From the NCBI GenBank assembly GCA_964352735.1, contig CAYGTC010000002.1, forward strand, positions 144,277-208,276: a DNA stretch of 64,000 nt, in the 5' to 3' direction. The translations under genes and the position numbers were made by a program. Below the pieces are notes generated by a model. The model did no database searches. It saw nothing but the letters and a program-made list of their open reading frames with translations, and was not told where the DNA came from. This DNA is from NORP309 sp964352735 (lineage in GTDB: Bacteria; Pseudomonadota; Gammaproteobacteria; Xanthomonadales; Marinicellaceae). Positions 10,194-25,100 of this stretch are shown piece after piece. How positions within the stretch are numbered: the first letter of the stretch is position 1; every line of letters begins with the position of its first letter.

Positions 10194-13100
10194 TTAAAAT
10201 CCAATTTCGTCAATCTCATCTTCATCAAGACTGTCAAGTTTTGTGGTAACGCGTTGCCTTTCGGATAATGCATCTATTATTTCAGCCAATGCCCTTAAAT
10301 CTTTTGTCTCAAATAACCACTTGAGGTTGAGTTCTAAAGAAAATATCGCCCGCACCTCTGTGATTAATTTCATCAATAACAATGAATGACCACCCAATTC
10401 AAAAAAGTTTGCCTTGGCACTGATTTTATCAACTGGTAAATTGAGTAATCCTGACCATATCTCAGTAACTTGACATTCCGTTTCACTCTCAGGAGCGCAG
10501 TAATCATGAACCTCGGAAAAATCCACTTGTGGCAGCGATTTTTTATCAATTTTACCATTGCTGGTCAAAGGCATTTCATCCAGCACAACAATCGTGTTGG
10601 GTTGCATGTACTCAATCAAATGTTTTTGTGCATAGGCAAAACATGAGGCTTTAAACTCTTCGTTTGCAATGACCACATCAGGCTCTTTGGTGATGTAAGC
10701 TATGATAAATTGCTCATCCTGTATCACGGTTGTACAACGATTCACCTGAGCGTGTTGCGATAAGTGGTATTCTATTTCACCCAATTCAATCCTAAAACCA
10801 CGAATATTGATTTGCGCATCTGCTCTCCCCATGTATTTGACGTGTTCACCGTCGATACTAACACCCAAATCACCGGTCATATATCGCCTTAAACCATCAT
10901 TGATGTCAATAAACTGCTTTGTACTCTGTGACTCATCATTCAGATAGCCTCGTGCAATGCGGTCACTTTCAATGCATATCTGACCAATCTCGCCTATAGC
11001 ACAGCTTTGTCCTGCCTCATTAAGCACTCTTAATCTTGTATCATCAGTATTCAAATTTACAGGAACAACCGGTGGCACATCATCAATGTTTGTCATTCGA
11101 TAATAACTCGCGGCTCTTTGTGTTTCTGTGGCACCATAACAATTAAAAACAGTCATATCTGGGTTCAATTTCAATAAAGCCGCCACTGTATCCTTACGCA
11201 ACAGTTCACCCGTTAAAAACACCACCCGCACCTGAGATAAATCTGCATCACAATGCATACAAATGATCTCGGCCATCGCTGGTGTTAAATGCAAAATACT
11301 TAAAGATTGCTCTTTTAACCATCCTGACAATGTCAGTGATGTATAGTCAGCTTTGGAAGGAACCACTAATGTTGCACCAGTACACAAAGCGCCAAAAATA
11401 TCGCGCTGTAATGGGTCATGGGCCAGTCCCGACAATAAACTGAAACGGTCATCACAGCCAAATTCAGCATGATTTGGTAACCAATTCAAATAACCACTTA
11501 AACCTAAAAATGTTCCAGCCACCGCTTTCGGCACACCAGATGAACCAGAGGTAAAAGTAATGCAGGCGATGTCATTCAATAAATCTGTTTCAAAAGAGAA
11601 TTGTTCGTTTTTATGTTGATAATGATTGGGATCATTAGACAACTCTTTAATATCTGCCACTCTGTTAATATTGTGCAATAATTGTTCATCATAATCATCA
11701 GTTGATAAACACAACAACAACTGTTTGGCTTCAAGAATTTCTAACTGTTGCACTATTTTTGATGCTGGCATCTTTTCTGTCACAATCGAATAAGCAGCCC
11801 CCAGCTGTAATATTGCTAAAATTGCCGCAACCAAGTTGGCTTGACGCTCCGCCATAATCACAACAACACCGCCCCGTTGAACCCCCATCGCCCTCAGTTC
11901 AATGGCCAATTGCGATGAGTAGTGCTGCAATTGTTGATAACTCCAGTCGAAATATTCGTCATTGATCGCAATCTTATCAGGCTGTTGAGCGGCTTGTGCT
12001 CTGAACCGGGCTGTGACATCTTGTACCGATTTCTTTAAGCTTGGCAATGCTCTGTCATAATTGATCGCATGTTGACCAATATTAAGCGAATAGCTGTAAC
12101 AAGATTTATTGACGTTCTGCGCTATCTGTTGGAGCAATGTCATATATTGATCCAATAATATTTCAATCGATTCTGCCGTGAACAATGAACTGTTATAATG
12201 ACAATTCACGTATAAGCCATTGACATCATCTTTTATATACAATGTGATATTGAATTTATTGGCAACATCTGCTGTTTCATGCCCGCTGATGTTAAATGGT
12301 AACTCATCATAATCAATCGAATCTTCTGGTACACTCAGCATATTAAAAAATATCTGAAACAATGGTGTACTTTCAGCACTGCGATCACATTGTGCACATT
12401 CAAATATTTGCTCCAACGGCAAGTCTTGATGTGAGAGTACTTGTTCAACATTTTCAATCTGTTCTCTCAACAAACCAAGGAAGGACTGACTCAGGTCCAA
12501 TTGGTGCCTGACTGGTAAGGTGTTCAGAAACATCCCCAAAATGTCTTGTGTGCCATATATGTGTCTTCCTGTAACAGGCAAACCCAGGTTAAAATCATTC
12601 TGACCACTGAGTCTCGCCAGTAATAAAACAAAAGCACTGTGTAAGGCATTAAATAAACTGCCTTTATTGGCATGGGCCAGTTGCTTGAGTTTTTGTGATA
12701 ATGACAGAGGCATGTGTATTTGTGCTGAGTTTTGATCACTGTTGAGTTGACCATCATGATTTTGTATCGGTAAGACCAATTGTTGTTGGCAATCAAGTAA
12801 ATAACCTGACCAATACTGTCTTTGATGTTCAGCATCATCTGACTCTAACCATTGCTTTTGCCACAATGCATAATCACCATAACTGAACGCTTTATCATCT
12901 ATCTGAGGGATATCTTGAGTTGAAAATAATTGGTAATATTTCATCAATTGTGAATAAAACAATTGCTGAGACCAACCGTCAGAAATGATGTGATGTTGAT
13001 TAAAGTGCAATACATAACTGTCTGTGCGCACTTTCATCAATAAAACTGAAAACAAAGGCAATTGTGATAGATCAAAACTGTTTTGGTCTTGCCTTGCTCC

Positions 13101-16100
13101 CAATTTTGTTATTTCCTGCTGTTGATCAGCATCATCTAAGTCTGTTAAATCAATGACTTCAATTTCATATTGATAAGATGTTTCAACCACTTGTTTGGGG
13201 ATATTATCATCTACTGCTATGCGAGTTCTGAGGATATCATGTTGTTCAATCATGAAATTCAGAGCCTTTTGCAAAACATCAACCTGAAAATCACCGGCGA
13301 TGTGACTGGCAACAGCCATATTGTGCTCATTGGTGCCAGGCCTGATTTGCTCAATGAACCACACCCTGTATTGGCCATAGGACAATGGCAAACCACCTTC
13401 ATAGCCATCAGATTGCTTTTGTAAGGGTGATATGGCTTGTTTATCTTTATTGATTTTTTCAGCGATAGCAACAATGGTCGGTGCGTGAAAAATATCTTTA
13501 ACACTCAGTTGTTTGTGCCATTGCTCTACAATTCTATGTAACATGGTGGTTAATAACAGTGAATGCCCACCCATTTCAAAAAAATTGGCATCTGCACTGA
13601 TGGCTGAAGCCTCAATATCCAGTAAATTTGCCCAAATTTCAGTGAGGCCCGACTCTATTGGACCTTCTGGTTGACGGTAGCTTGAGGCCAGCATCACATC
13701 CAATGGCTTCATAGGTGCATCTAATAAAGCTGTTTTATCGATCTTGCCATGGGTATTTAATGGCAATGCATCCAATTGCATAAAATCATACGGCCTCATA
13801 TGATCCGGCAATTGTTCTTTAACAAAATCACCTAAATCAGAAGTATCTACTCCATCATTCACAACAACATAAGCATGTAATTGCTGACTGACCTCATCAT
13901 ACAACACCACTGATTGTTTAATGGCCTCATGGGATTGAATAACAGACTCTATCTCTCCCAACTCAACTCGAAAACCACGGATCTTTATCTGATTATCAAT
14001 ACGGCCTATAAATAGCAACTGAGCATCTCCATGCTCATCTTTAATCCAGCGCACCATGTCTCCTGTTCGGTAAATCTTTTTACCATCAGAATTGTTAAAA
14101 GGATGCGCAATAAACTTTTCTGCTGTCAATTCTTGCTGATGTAAATAACCCCGAGAAACGCCTAAACCACCAATACATAATTCTCCAGCAACGCCAAATG
14201 GTAACAATTGTTGATGCTTATTAAGCACATAAAGTTCAACATTGTCATTGGCTGATCCAATCGGAGCATGACTTGGTAATTCACCATCAATGGGAATATC
14301 ATAAGCACAAGATATGTCGGTACACTCTGTTGGACCATACATATTGATTAATTGTAAATGATGATCTCTTGGCTGTTGTAACCAAGCTTTCAATCGATCA
14401 AATACAATCGCCTCGCCACCAAATAACACACATCTTAAGCTACTGAGTTGATTGATATGGTTTTGATGTTCCACCAAAGGATAAAAAACACTGGGTGCAC
14501 AATTGGTCATGGTAATGCCTTGTGTTTCAATAAACTCACATATTTTATTGACATCAAAATAACGCGTTGTAGCAAACTGTACCGAGGCCCCACAAACAAG
14601 AGGAGCGAATAAATTCTTTTGTGTTAAATCAAAACCAATGGCGCTCATAATCAGCACTTTATCAGCACTGTTGATGTTGTAGTGTTTTTGATACCAATAC
14701 AATAAATTGGTTTCATTACGATGCTCAACCGCTGCGCCTTTCGGCAACCCTGTAGAACCCGATGTATAAATGATATAAGCCAAATGATTTGATCCAAGAT
14801 CAATCTTATTTTTATCAATATTGCCAACTGGGTATGCTGAGAATTGTTGCATCTCATCAATACAAATGACCCTATCCTGTTCTATGGGCAAATTGTCTAA
14901 TAATGGAGATTGTGTTAATAATACATTAACCCGTGAATCATTCAACATGTGAGTCATTCGTTGTTCAGGGTAGCTCGGATCCAATGGCAAATAAGCACCT
15001 CCCGCTTTCAAGATGGCCAATACACCAACCATCATTTCCAATGATCTATCCACACACAAACCGACAAAATCGTCCGGTTTGACGCCATGTTCTAACAAAT
15101 AATGTGCCAATTGATTGGCCTGTTGATTCAATTCTGTATAGGTCAATGATTCATTTTTACACACTACAGCAATGTTATCAGGTGTCTTTTTAACTTGTTT
15201 TTCGATGAGTTCATGAATGCATATATCTTGTAGATATTCGCAACGATTATCATTTAAAGTATGAGTTAAATAGTGATATTGTGAACCAGTCAACAATGGC
15301 AAGGCACCAATGCATTGATGTGAATCCAACAATATTGCATCCAATATATTCAATAATGATTGAGAAAAGTTTTCAATGGTAGCAGGTTTAAACAAGTCAG
15401 TTTTATAAGCCCATACCAGTGACAACTCCTTTTTATCGTGATGTATAGACAACTCAATATCAAATTTACAGACAGTGTTTTCACCGCTTAAAGGCTCCAA
15501 AGTAACATTTGAGATGGCCATCTCCTGTGCCTCTGTAGTAATCATATTGATCATGATTTGGAACAAAGCATTGTGACGGGTACTGCGTTGAGGTTGCAAA
15601 CGGTCCACCAAATATTCAAAAGGCACATCCTGATGTGTTTGAGCATCTACATGTATGTTCTTGATCTGTGTCAAATAGTCAGTCACACGCTGATCTCCCG
15701 AACAATCGGTACGCAATACCAATGTATTCACAAAGAAACCAATCAATGGCTCCACCGCTTTATCAAGTCGGTTGGCTACTGGTGTCCCAACAACAATATT
15801 GGTATTATTTGAATATCGAGATAAAACCAATGAAAAAGCCCCGTGCAACAACATAAATAAGCTCATACCATGTGAGGCTGCCAATGCATCCAATCGTTTT
15901 AGGGTGTGATGCTCCATATGAGTATGATGGATGCCTCCATTGTACCCTTGTTCCTCAGGGCGTTCATAATCTAATGGTAAGCTGTGAACCACTGGTACAT
16001 TTGATAATTGTTGCTGCCAGTATTGTAATTGGGCTTCCAATACATCGCCAGTTAAATACTGACGTTGCCAGTGTGCATAATCAGCGTATTGAATACTTAA

Positions 16101-19100
16101 TGGCGGCAAGTCAATGCTTAGACCCTGTAATAAAGCCTCATATAACTGGCAAAATTCATCGACAAGAATACCCATCGACCAACCATCTGAAGCAATGTGA
16201 TGCATATTAAACAACAAAACACCTGTATCAGAACCAAGTTGATAATAACTGACCCTGATCATTAAATCTTCAGTTAAATCAAAGACTTTATTCGCATCTC
16301 TTGCAATCGACTGCTGTAAGGTGCATTCTTGTTGTTCGGGTGATAAATGACTTAAATCAATGCGCTTAATACTGAAGTCAAAATCTTCTATAATTAATTG
16401 TAATGGTATATCTTCACTATTAATAAATACAGTTCGTAATGTTTCATGACGATTGATAATTTCTGCAAAAGCTTTTTCAGCAACATCCGCTTTAAAATCA
16501 CCATAAATGCGCATGGCTGATGGCATATTATAGTGTGAGCTACCGCCTTCCATTTGATCAATAAACCATAAACGCTGTTGTGCATACGAACTCAGTGCCT
16601 GATTATTCTTTCGCTCATAAAGCTCAATGGCAGGACGTATATTGGTCATTGAGGTTTGAATATTTTGCGCCATTTGTTGCAAATTCGGCTCTTCAAATAT
16701 CTGTCGTATTGATAATTCGCCATGAAAAGTATTTCGAATTTGCGATAATAAACGCATGGTCAATAAAGAATGCCCCCCTAAAGTAAAAAAGTTGTCGTGC
16801 TTACCTACCTGTTCAACATTGAGCAAATCTTGCCAAAGCTCAGCCAATTTGATTTCTGCTTCGCTTTGTGGTGCTTCATACTGGGCATGTGCCATGTGTT
16901 CATCACCAGGTTTTGGCAAGGCTTTACGATCTACCTTACCATTAGCAGTTAATGGCAGAGTCTCTAGCTCAATATAAATCTGTGGCACCATATACTCCGG
17001 TAAAGAAGTCTTTAAAGCCTGAAACAATAAATCATTGTCTAAGTCCGAACCATCAATTGCTACGATATAAGCCACTAAACGATCAGCATCAAGCACCACA
17101 ACAGCATCACGTACTGATTCTTGGTTTATCAATTGTGCTTCAATTTCACCCAACTCAATACGGAAGCCACGCAGCTTGACCTGATGATCTATACGGCCCA
17201 AATACTCGATATTGCCATTCGGCAACCAGCGCACTAGATCGCCTGTTTTATACAAGCGCTTGCTTTTTTGACCATCAAAATCATAAAACGGATTGGCTAG
17301 GTATTTCTCATCAGTCAATTCTTGATGATTCAAATAACCACGTGTCAAACCTGCACCACCAATTAACAACTCACCTGGTACACCAAAAGGACACAAATTC
17401 ATATGTGAATCGACAATATAAGCCTGTGAATTATGAATCGGTTGACCAATACTGGGTTGACCATTCAATTCACGTAATACATAGGTCGAATATGTCGTGT
17501 CTTCTGACGGACCATACAAATCATAAACTTTGTTGACGCCCGCATGATACAGTTTATCAACAGTCTGTTGTTTTAATGCCTCACCTGCCAAATTAATGGT
17601 TCTTACAGTAGGAGGTAAACTATCTATTGCCATTAATGCTTCGATGGCCGAAGGCACCGTATTGATTAGGGTTAATTGGTCAGCATTCTCCATCAATGCA
17701 AGATCAAGAATGTCTTTCACAACATAAGCACATCCACCGCTTGATAATGATACAAATATCTCATACACCGATAAATCAAAACACACAGAGGTAGAAGCAA
17801 GTACACCTTTGAGTTCAGACACATCATAAGCATTTAATGCCCATGACAACATGGCAACCGTATTGCGGTGTTCAATCATCACACCTTTGGGTTTGCCTGT
17901 AGTACCAGAGGTATAAATCACATAAGCCAGATTTTCAGTTGTTAAACCTTGTTCTTTAACATTCACATTACATTTCGAATAACTTTGTAAACATTCAAGT
18001 ATCTCTTCACTATCCAAAAAAACAGTATTAAAAGGCTTGGCTGAAATCATAAGATCTTGCAGTGATGCTTGCGTCACAACGATATCAAGATCAGCATCTG
18101 TAATTTGATAAGTCAAACGTGCTTCAGGATAAGTTGGGTCCAACGGTACATAAGCACCACCAGCTTTTAATATGCCCATCAAGCCAATCACCATCTCAAT
18201 TGAACGGTTGAGACATAAACCTACCAATGTATCTGGCTTAACGCCCTGTTCAATTAAATAATGGGCCAATTGATTGGATCGTTGATTCAGCTCTTTATAG
18301 CTTAAATTTTCTCCTTCAAATACTACTGCAATGGCATCAGGGTTGTCTTTCACTTGACCTTCAAACAAACCATGAATCAATGCTGAATCAGGATAATCTG
18401 CTTGTGTCTGGTTTAAATCCACCAATAAGTGCTGACGTTCAGCCTTTGGTAACATAGATAACTCGTAAACCGGAGCCTCAATGTCATTGACAAATGCTGC
18501 CACTAAACGGCTGAAATAAACTGACCATCGCTGGATTGTCTGCTGATCAAATAAATCATGGGCATATGTTAAGCTACCCACTATGCCATCATTCTCAGCA
18601 CCTGCCATATTTTTTATCTCAACAAGAGACAAGGTAAGATCGAACTTCTCCACCTCTTCTGAGTCAAGAGTCATGACTCTTGCAGTCAAACCTGATAAAT
18701 TCAATTCACCTTCTGTATCATTTTGTTCAAAATTAAACATCGTTTGAAACACTGGACTATAACGTAGACTCCGTTCTGGTTGCACCAATTCAACCACTTG
18801 TTCAAATGGCACATCTTGATTGGCATAACCATCCAAAGTAATGGCTTTGACTTGTGATAGAACCTCTCTAACACTCAAAGCCTTACTCAAATCAACACGC
18901 AAAGCCAAAGTATTGACAAAGAAACCAATCAAGTTATTTACTTCATGACGGCGGCGATTGGCCACTGGCGTACCCACCACAATTTGGTCTTGACCACTTA
19001 GACGTGATAGCAACACCGACCACACAGCATGCAAAACCATATGCACAGTCATGCCTTGACTTAAGGCCAAAGCTCTGATTTGTTTACTCAATTGAGCATC

Positions 19101-22100
19101 CAATTGTATGTCAACGACACCACCTCGATAGCTCGGCTTCGCTGGGCGAGGGTGATCCGTTGGCAAACTCAACAGTTGAGGGATATCAGCCAAATGCTCT
19201 GTCCAATAATCACCCTGTTGTATCAATACATCATCACCAAGCTCTGTGCGCTGCCACACGGCATAGTCAGCATATTGAATAGGCAATACTGATAAAGGAT
19301 CAGACTGATCTAATCGATAAGCTTCATACAGCGCATTAAATTCTCTCACCAATATACCCATCGACCAACCATCAGAAACAATATGGTGCATCGTCACCAA
19401 CAAAACATGATCGTGCTCTGATAATTGCACCAACATTGCACGAATCAATGGCCCAGTGGTTAAATCAAAGGGTCTCTGATTAAATGCATCAGCTTCGATT
19501 GTCAGTTCGTTGTGCTGTTCATTAATATGACTTAAATCCTTGTACTCTAAATTAAAGTTAAAAATTTCAGGAGTAACAAATTCTTGCCACACTTCACCAT
19601 CAACATCTTTAAACACCGTGCGTAGAGACTCATGACGGGTAATGATGGTCATAAATGTTTTTTCTAAGGCTCCACGGGAGAGTTCACCCTGTAATTGAAC
19701 AGCACCAGGAATATGATAAGCCGCATTACCACCGGCTAACTGTGCGATAAACCACAAACGCTGCTGCGCCCATGACAATGGTAAAGGTTGTGTCCGATCG
19801 GCTAATGCAATCGGCGATAATTCAGATTGCTTTGTATCATTCATAGCTTTAGATAAATCTTTGAGTATGGGTTCTTCAAACAATGTTTGTAAACTCAATG
19901 ATCGTTCCAATCGCTTTTGCACCAATGAAACAAGGCGAACAGCCAATAATGAATGACCACCTAATTTAAAAAAGTTATCATGCCGACTGACTTGTTCAAC
20001 ATGAAGCAAGTCCTGCCAGATTTCTGACAAGATGACTTCGGTTTCAGTTTGTGGTGTCACATATTCAACCTGACTCAAATAACTCTCTGGATTGGGCAAA
20101 GCTTTACGATTCACCTTACCATTTGTCGTTAATGGCATAGCCTCTAACTCAATATAAATCTGAGGAACCATGTATTCAGGTAATGATGCACTCAAGTCTT
20201 GACGCAAGGATTCCTGATCTAATTCATCATTGACTGTAACATAAGCGACCAAACGACCCTCAGTATCACCACCCTCTTTATCAAATACCACAAAGGCATC
20301 TTTGATCATTTTCTGGTTCTGCAATTGTGCTTCTATCTCACCAAGTTCAATTCGGAAGCCTCGTATTTTCACTTGATCATCAACACGACCAATAAACATC
20401 AACTCTCCGTCTGATCTGTAGCGAACCAAATCACCTGATTTATACAAACGTTGACCGAATATAAATGGATCATCAATGAAGTGTTCTTGAGTGAGTTGCC
20501 GCTGATTTAAATACCCCCGTGCGACACTAATACCACCTATGTATAACTCTCCTAAACAACCTTTAGGAACGAGTTGTCGTTCTGGTGATAAGACCAATAG
20601 TCTTACATTACTGATACCCTTGCCTATTGGAGGTTGTTCATCATTACGAACTGTATAGCTGCTACTGACCACTGTAGCCTCAGTTGGGCCGTAATGATTG
20701 ACCAATTGAACATTGTTTAATTGAACAAATGATAATTGCTCACCACCAGTTAACACATATTTCAAAGATAAAGCTTGATTCGCATTTAATTCGGTAGTTA
20801 TGCTTTTTAATAACGCTGTAGGTAAATAACAATGCGTAACTTTTTTGTCTGCAAGACAAGACAATAAGGCATGCGCATTAATTCTCATGTCATCATCAAT
20901 CACCACTATTTTTGATCCACTGACCATATAAGGCCAAATTTCCCATACTGCCGCATCAAAACCAATACTTGCTAAATGAGAGGCCTTAGTCTGAGAATTA
21001 ACATTATATTTTTCAATATGCCATTGACATAAATTCAGCAATGATTGTTGTTCAATCGAAACACCTTTGGGGTGACCTGTTGAACCTGAAGTATAAATAA
21101 CATAAGCCAAATCTGTTGGTTCATTCGTTCCAACATCAGGTAAATCAGCCTCACAATATAAAACCTGCTGAGCAATGCTTGTATCATCCAATACGATTAT
21201 TTGGGCATCAGATAAAACTTTTTGTTCATGTTTATGATGCGTTAAAATATAAGACACCCCACTGTCCTGAATCATATAATTTAAACGCTCTTGAGGGTAA
21301 ATCGGATCCATTGGTACATAAGCTCCACGTATTTTGAATACAGCCAATATTGATACTATCATATCTACACTTCGATTCATGATCACACCAATCAAGTCTT
21401 GAGGGCCAAGCCCCTGATCTAACAAATAGTGTGCCAATTGATTGGATCTATCATTTAATTGTTTATAACTTATTAAATTAGCATTATGAATAATGGCAAT
21501 ATTTTTCGGTATTGACTTAACTTTTTGGTTGAACAGTTCAATGATAGATTGTTCTTGAGAATAAGCTTTGACGGTCTTATTTAATGATTTTACAAACGCA
21601 GTTTGTTGTTCACTGCTCCATATATCCAGCTGTTCAATGCGTTGTTCAGGTGTTTTGATAAAATAGTTTAATAAGTATTCAAAATGCTTAACCAATTGTT
21701 GCAATGATTGTGCACTGAAATGATTACATTTTCCTGTGAAACCTATATCCAATTGTTGATCTAATACTATTACTATAGTCAATGGATAATTAGTTTGTTC
21801 ATAGGATTGAATATCAGTCACAGATATGTCCTTGTCACTGTTCATATCCGGATAGTTTTCAAAAACAAACAAACTGTCAAACAATTCTCGAGCATCATCT
21901 CTAATGCACTGCTTTTGTATATTTGCCAATGGCAGAAAACTGTATTGATCTCTCTGATTTTGCTGATCATGTATGTCTTTTAACCATGTAGATAATGACA
22001 TTGTGGGATCAATATGAATACTGATCGGTATGGTATTGATGAATAAACCAACCATGTTTTCAATACCAGACAACTCTGCGGGTCTGCCTGATATGGTTGT

Positions 22101-25100
22101 TCCAAATACCACATTTTTTTGGCCAGTATAGCGATATAAAATATAAGACCATAGACCCTGTAATACCACATTAACTGTGACATTCATCTCTTTGGCCGCA
22201 TTCTTCAATAAGTTTGTGTGGTGATCATCTAAACTGATTTGCTCTGTGATTTCACCCTCAGCATCATAGCCCTTTTCAAATATCGGCAGTGCGTATTGGG
22301 CACCCTGCAAATAGTGTTGCCAAAATGCTTCTGCTTTTTCAGTATCTTGCGACTGTAACCATTCAACATAGCCTTTATAATCAACTACCGATTTGAGAGT
22401 GGCTTTTTCACCATTCACATTGGCTTGATAATACTGAATCACATTTGCATAGATGACAGGCATACTCCAACCATCTATGATCGAGTGGTGATTACTGAAT
22501 AATACACGATACCCCTTATCACCCAATGACCACACAGCAAAGCGCAGCAATGGACCTTGATCCAAGGCAAAACCTGATGCTTTGTCCTTCAATCGGTACT
22601 GCTCAATCACTTGGTTTTGTTTATCTTGCTCATGATCAGATAGGTCTTGCTCATTCCACGGCAATTGCATTTGCTGCAAAACCACTTGTTGGGTATGCCC
22701 TTGATCATCGGTAATAAAAATTGTCCGCAAAATGGCATGACGATCCATGGTTTGTTGCCAAGCTTGTCGAAAGTCTTGGATATCAACATCTGCACCTAAA
22801 GTGAACATCAATTGCGTGACATAAGCACTGTGATCCAATTCACTGTGAAACAACAAACCTTGTTGCATCGCAGTGGCGGGGTAAATGTCAGCAATTTCAT
22901 GTTGCGTTTGCCAACTAGTCAATTGTTGTTGTGTTATTTGGGCCAGAGGAAAATCCTCAGGTGTTAAATGACCATTCTCAGGATCAATACAATGTTTTAT
23001 GATTTGCTCAAGTGAGGATTTGAAATGAGCCATAAAGGCGTGAATCGTTTCCTCATCATAGATTGAGGCATTGTAATCCACCACAAATGACAACTCTGCG
23101 GCCATAACTGAGCCATTAAAGTTGATGTCATGATCAAGGCCTCGATCTGGACTTATTGAATCGCCAATATCTTCATCTGACAGATGAAAACATTTGCCCT
23201 CAACTTCTTGATCCGCAAACTGCCCCATATAATTGAATAATATTGGCGCAGGTAATGTATCTGGAAAACATGGGTTGATGTATTTGAGTAGACCAAAACC
23301 TATACCATTATCAGGAATGGATCGATGTAGTTTTTTTATGGCACAAATCACCGATTCAATATCCATCGATTCACTGTGCAACTGCAATGGAAACATGGCG
23401 GTAAACCAACCAACCGTTTGGCTGAGATCTATCTCATCGGACAACTCTTGTCGACCATGGCCCTCCAGATCAATGCGCAGATTTGTTTCACCCGTTGTTT
23501 GATAAAAAGCCAACAACAATGCCGATAACAATAATTCATTAATGTGAGTGTTATAAGCAGCAGGCGCTGATGACAGTAATTGTTCTGTAATATCAGACTC
23601 GATAGTCAATGCTTTACGTTTAAATACCTTGGCATCGCGGTGTTGCTTGATCATCTGTTGTCCATTCAAATCAATCAAGGGTTGTGACAACAGTTTACTC
23701 CAGTAGCTTTGTTGCAGCAACAAAGCTGCACTTTGGCCAAACGACACCAGATACTCTGACCACGATTGGTAAGAGGACGTCTTTGCCGGCAAACTCAATG
23801 ATTCGCCAGCTCTGTACTGTTTCAATAACAGCTCCAAATCATCAATCAGAATGCGCCATGATACTCCATCCACCACCAAATGATGAATGATCAACAATAA
23901 ACGCGCCTGTCCTTCATCTTCATCCTCATCCTCACTTTGACCTTCATGGCAATAGACGGCTTTTAATAATGGTCCATCGGATATGGACAAGGAGCTTTGA
24001 TGCACATTGGCACGATCGGCAAAATCATCATACTCAGCTTTATTGACGCTGATCTCAACAAGACTGTCATCAATCATTTGTTGATTAATCGGTTCATACC
24101 TGGCTTGCCATTGGCCTTCATTTTTCTCAAAACGCAAGCGTAAGGCATCGTGTCGTTTATACAAGGCTAAGAGGCATTGTTGCAAAAAGTCACGGTTAAA
24201 ATCACTGGGCACTTTGAATATCACGCCTTGATTGAAGTGATCCAATGCCCTTTCATCTGTAAAAAATTGCGCTTGTATGGGCATTAATGGCATCATCCCT
24301 TCAACGGCCTTTTGTGAAATCTGTTGCGCATTGATCTGCACATGTGGGGACAAACGCTGGATACTTTGGTGCTCAAAAATTTGTTTAACCGTCACTTTCA
24401 AACCAGCTTGCACTGCACGAGAAACCACTTGAATGGATAAAATAGAGTCACCACCCAAGGCAAAGAAATTATCGGTGATGCTCACTGTATCTGGCGCCTT
24501 GTTGAGCAGTTCAGCCCAAATGTTACACAAGGTGCGCTCAACCTCTGTTGTTGGGGCAACATAGACCTGTTCATCATCGGATTCAGTGAAATTCCTGGGT
24601 AATGATCGGTAATCAACCTTGCCATTGGCAGTCAATGGCAACTCTTGTAACACAATAAAGTACGATGGCACCATATACTCAGGCACATGTAGAACCAGGG
24701 TTTGTTTGAGCTTGCTCAGTAACTGTTCTTGTTGGATGGACTCATGGTGAGTCAAATAAGCAACAATGTGTTTGCTACAATGATCGTCTTCAACCACTGT
24801 GACCACACAATGATCAACACAGGGATGCTCAACTATATGATGCTGTATTTCACCCAGCTCGATGCGGTAACCCCGTATTTTCACTTGTTCATCCATGCGC
24901 TCAATAAACAACAATGCACCATCGGGCAAATAGCGTACCAAATCACCGGTTTTATACAGCTTAAGTGTTGTGTGCTGATCCAACTCTACATCAACAAAAC
25001 GTTCATTGCTCAAAGCTGGGTTATTGATATAGCCTCTGGCAAGCCCTGCCCCACCAATGTATAACTCTCCTGGTGTGTCTTGAGGAACCACTTGTCTGTT

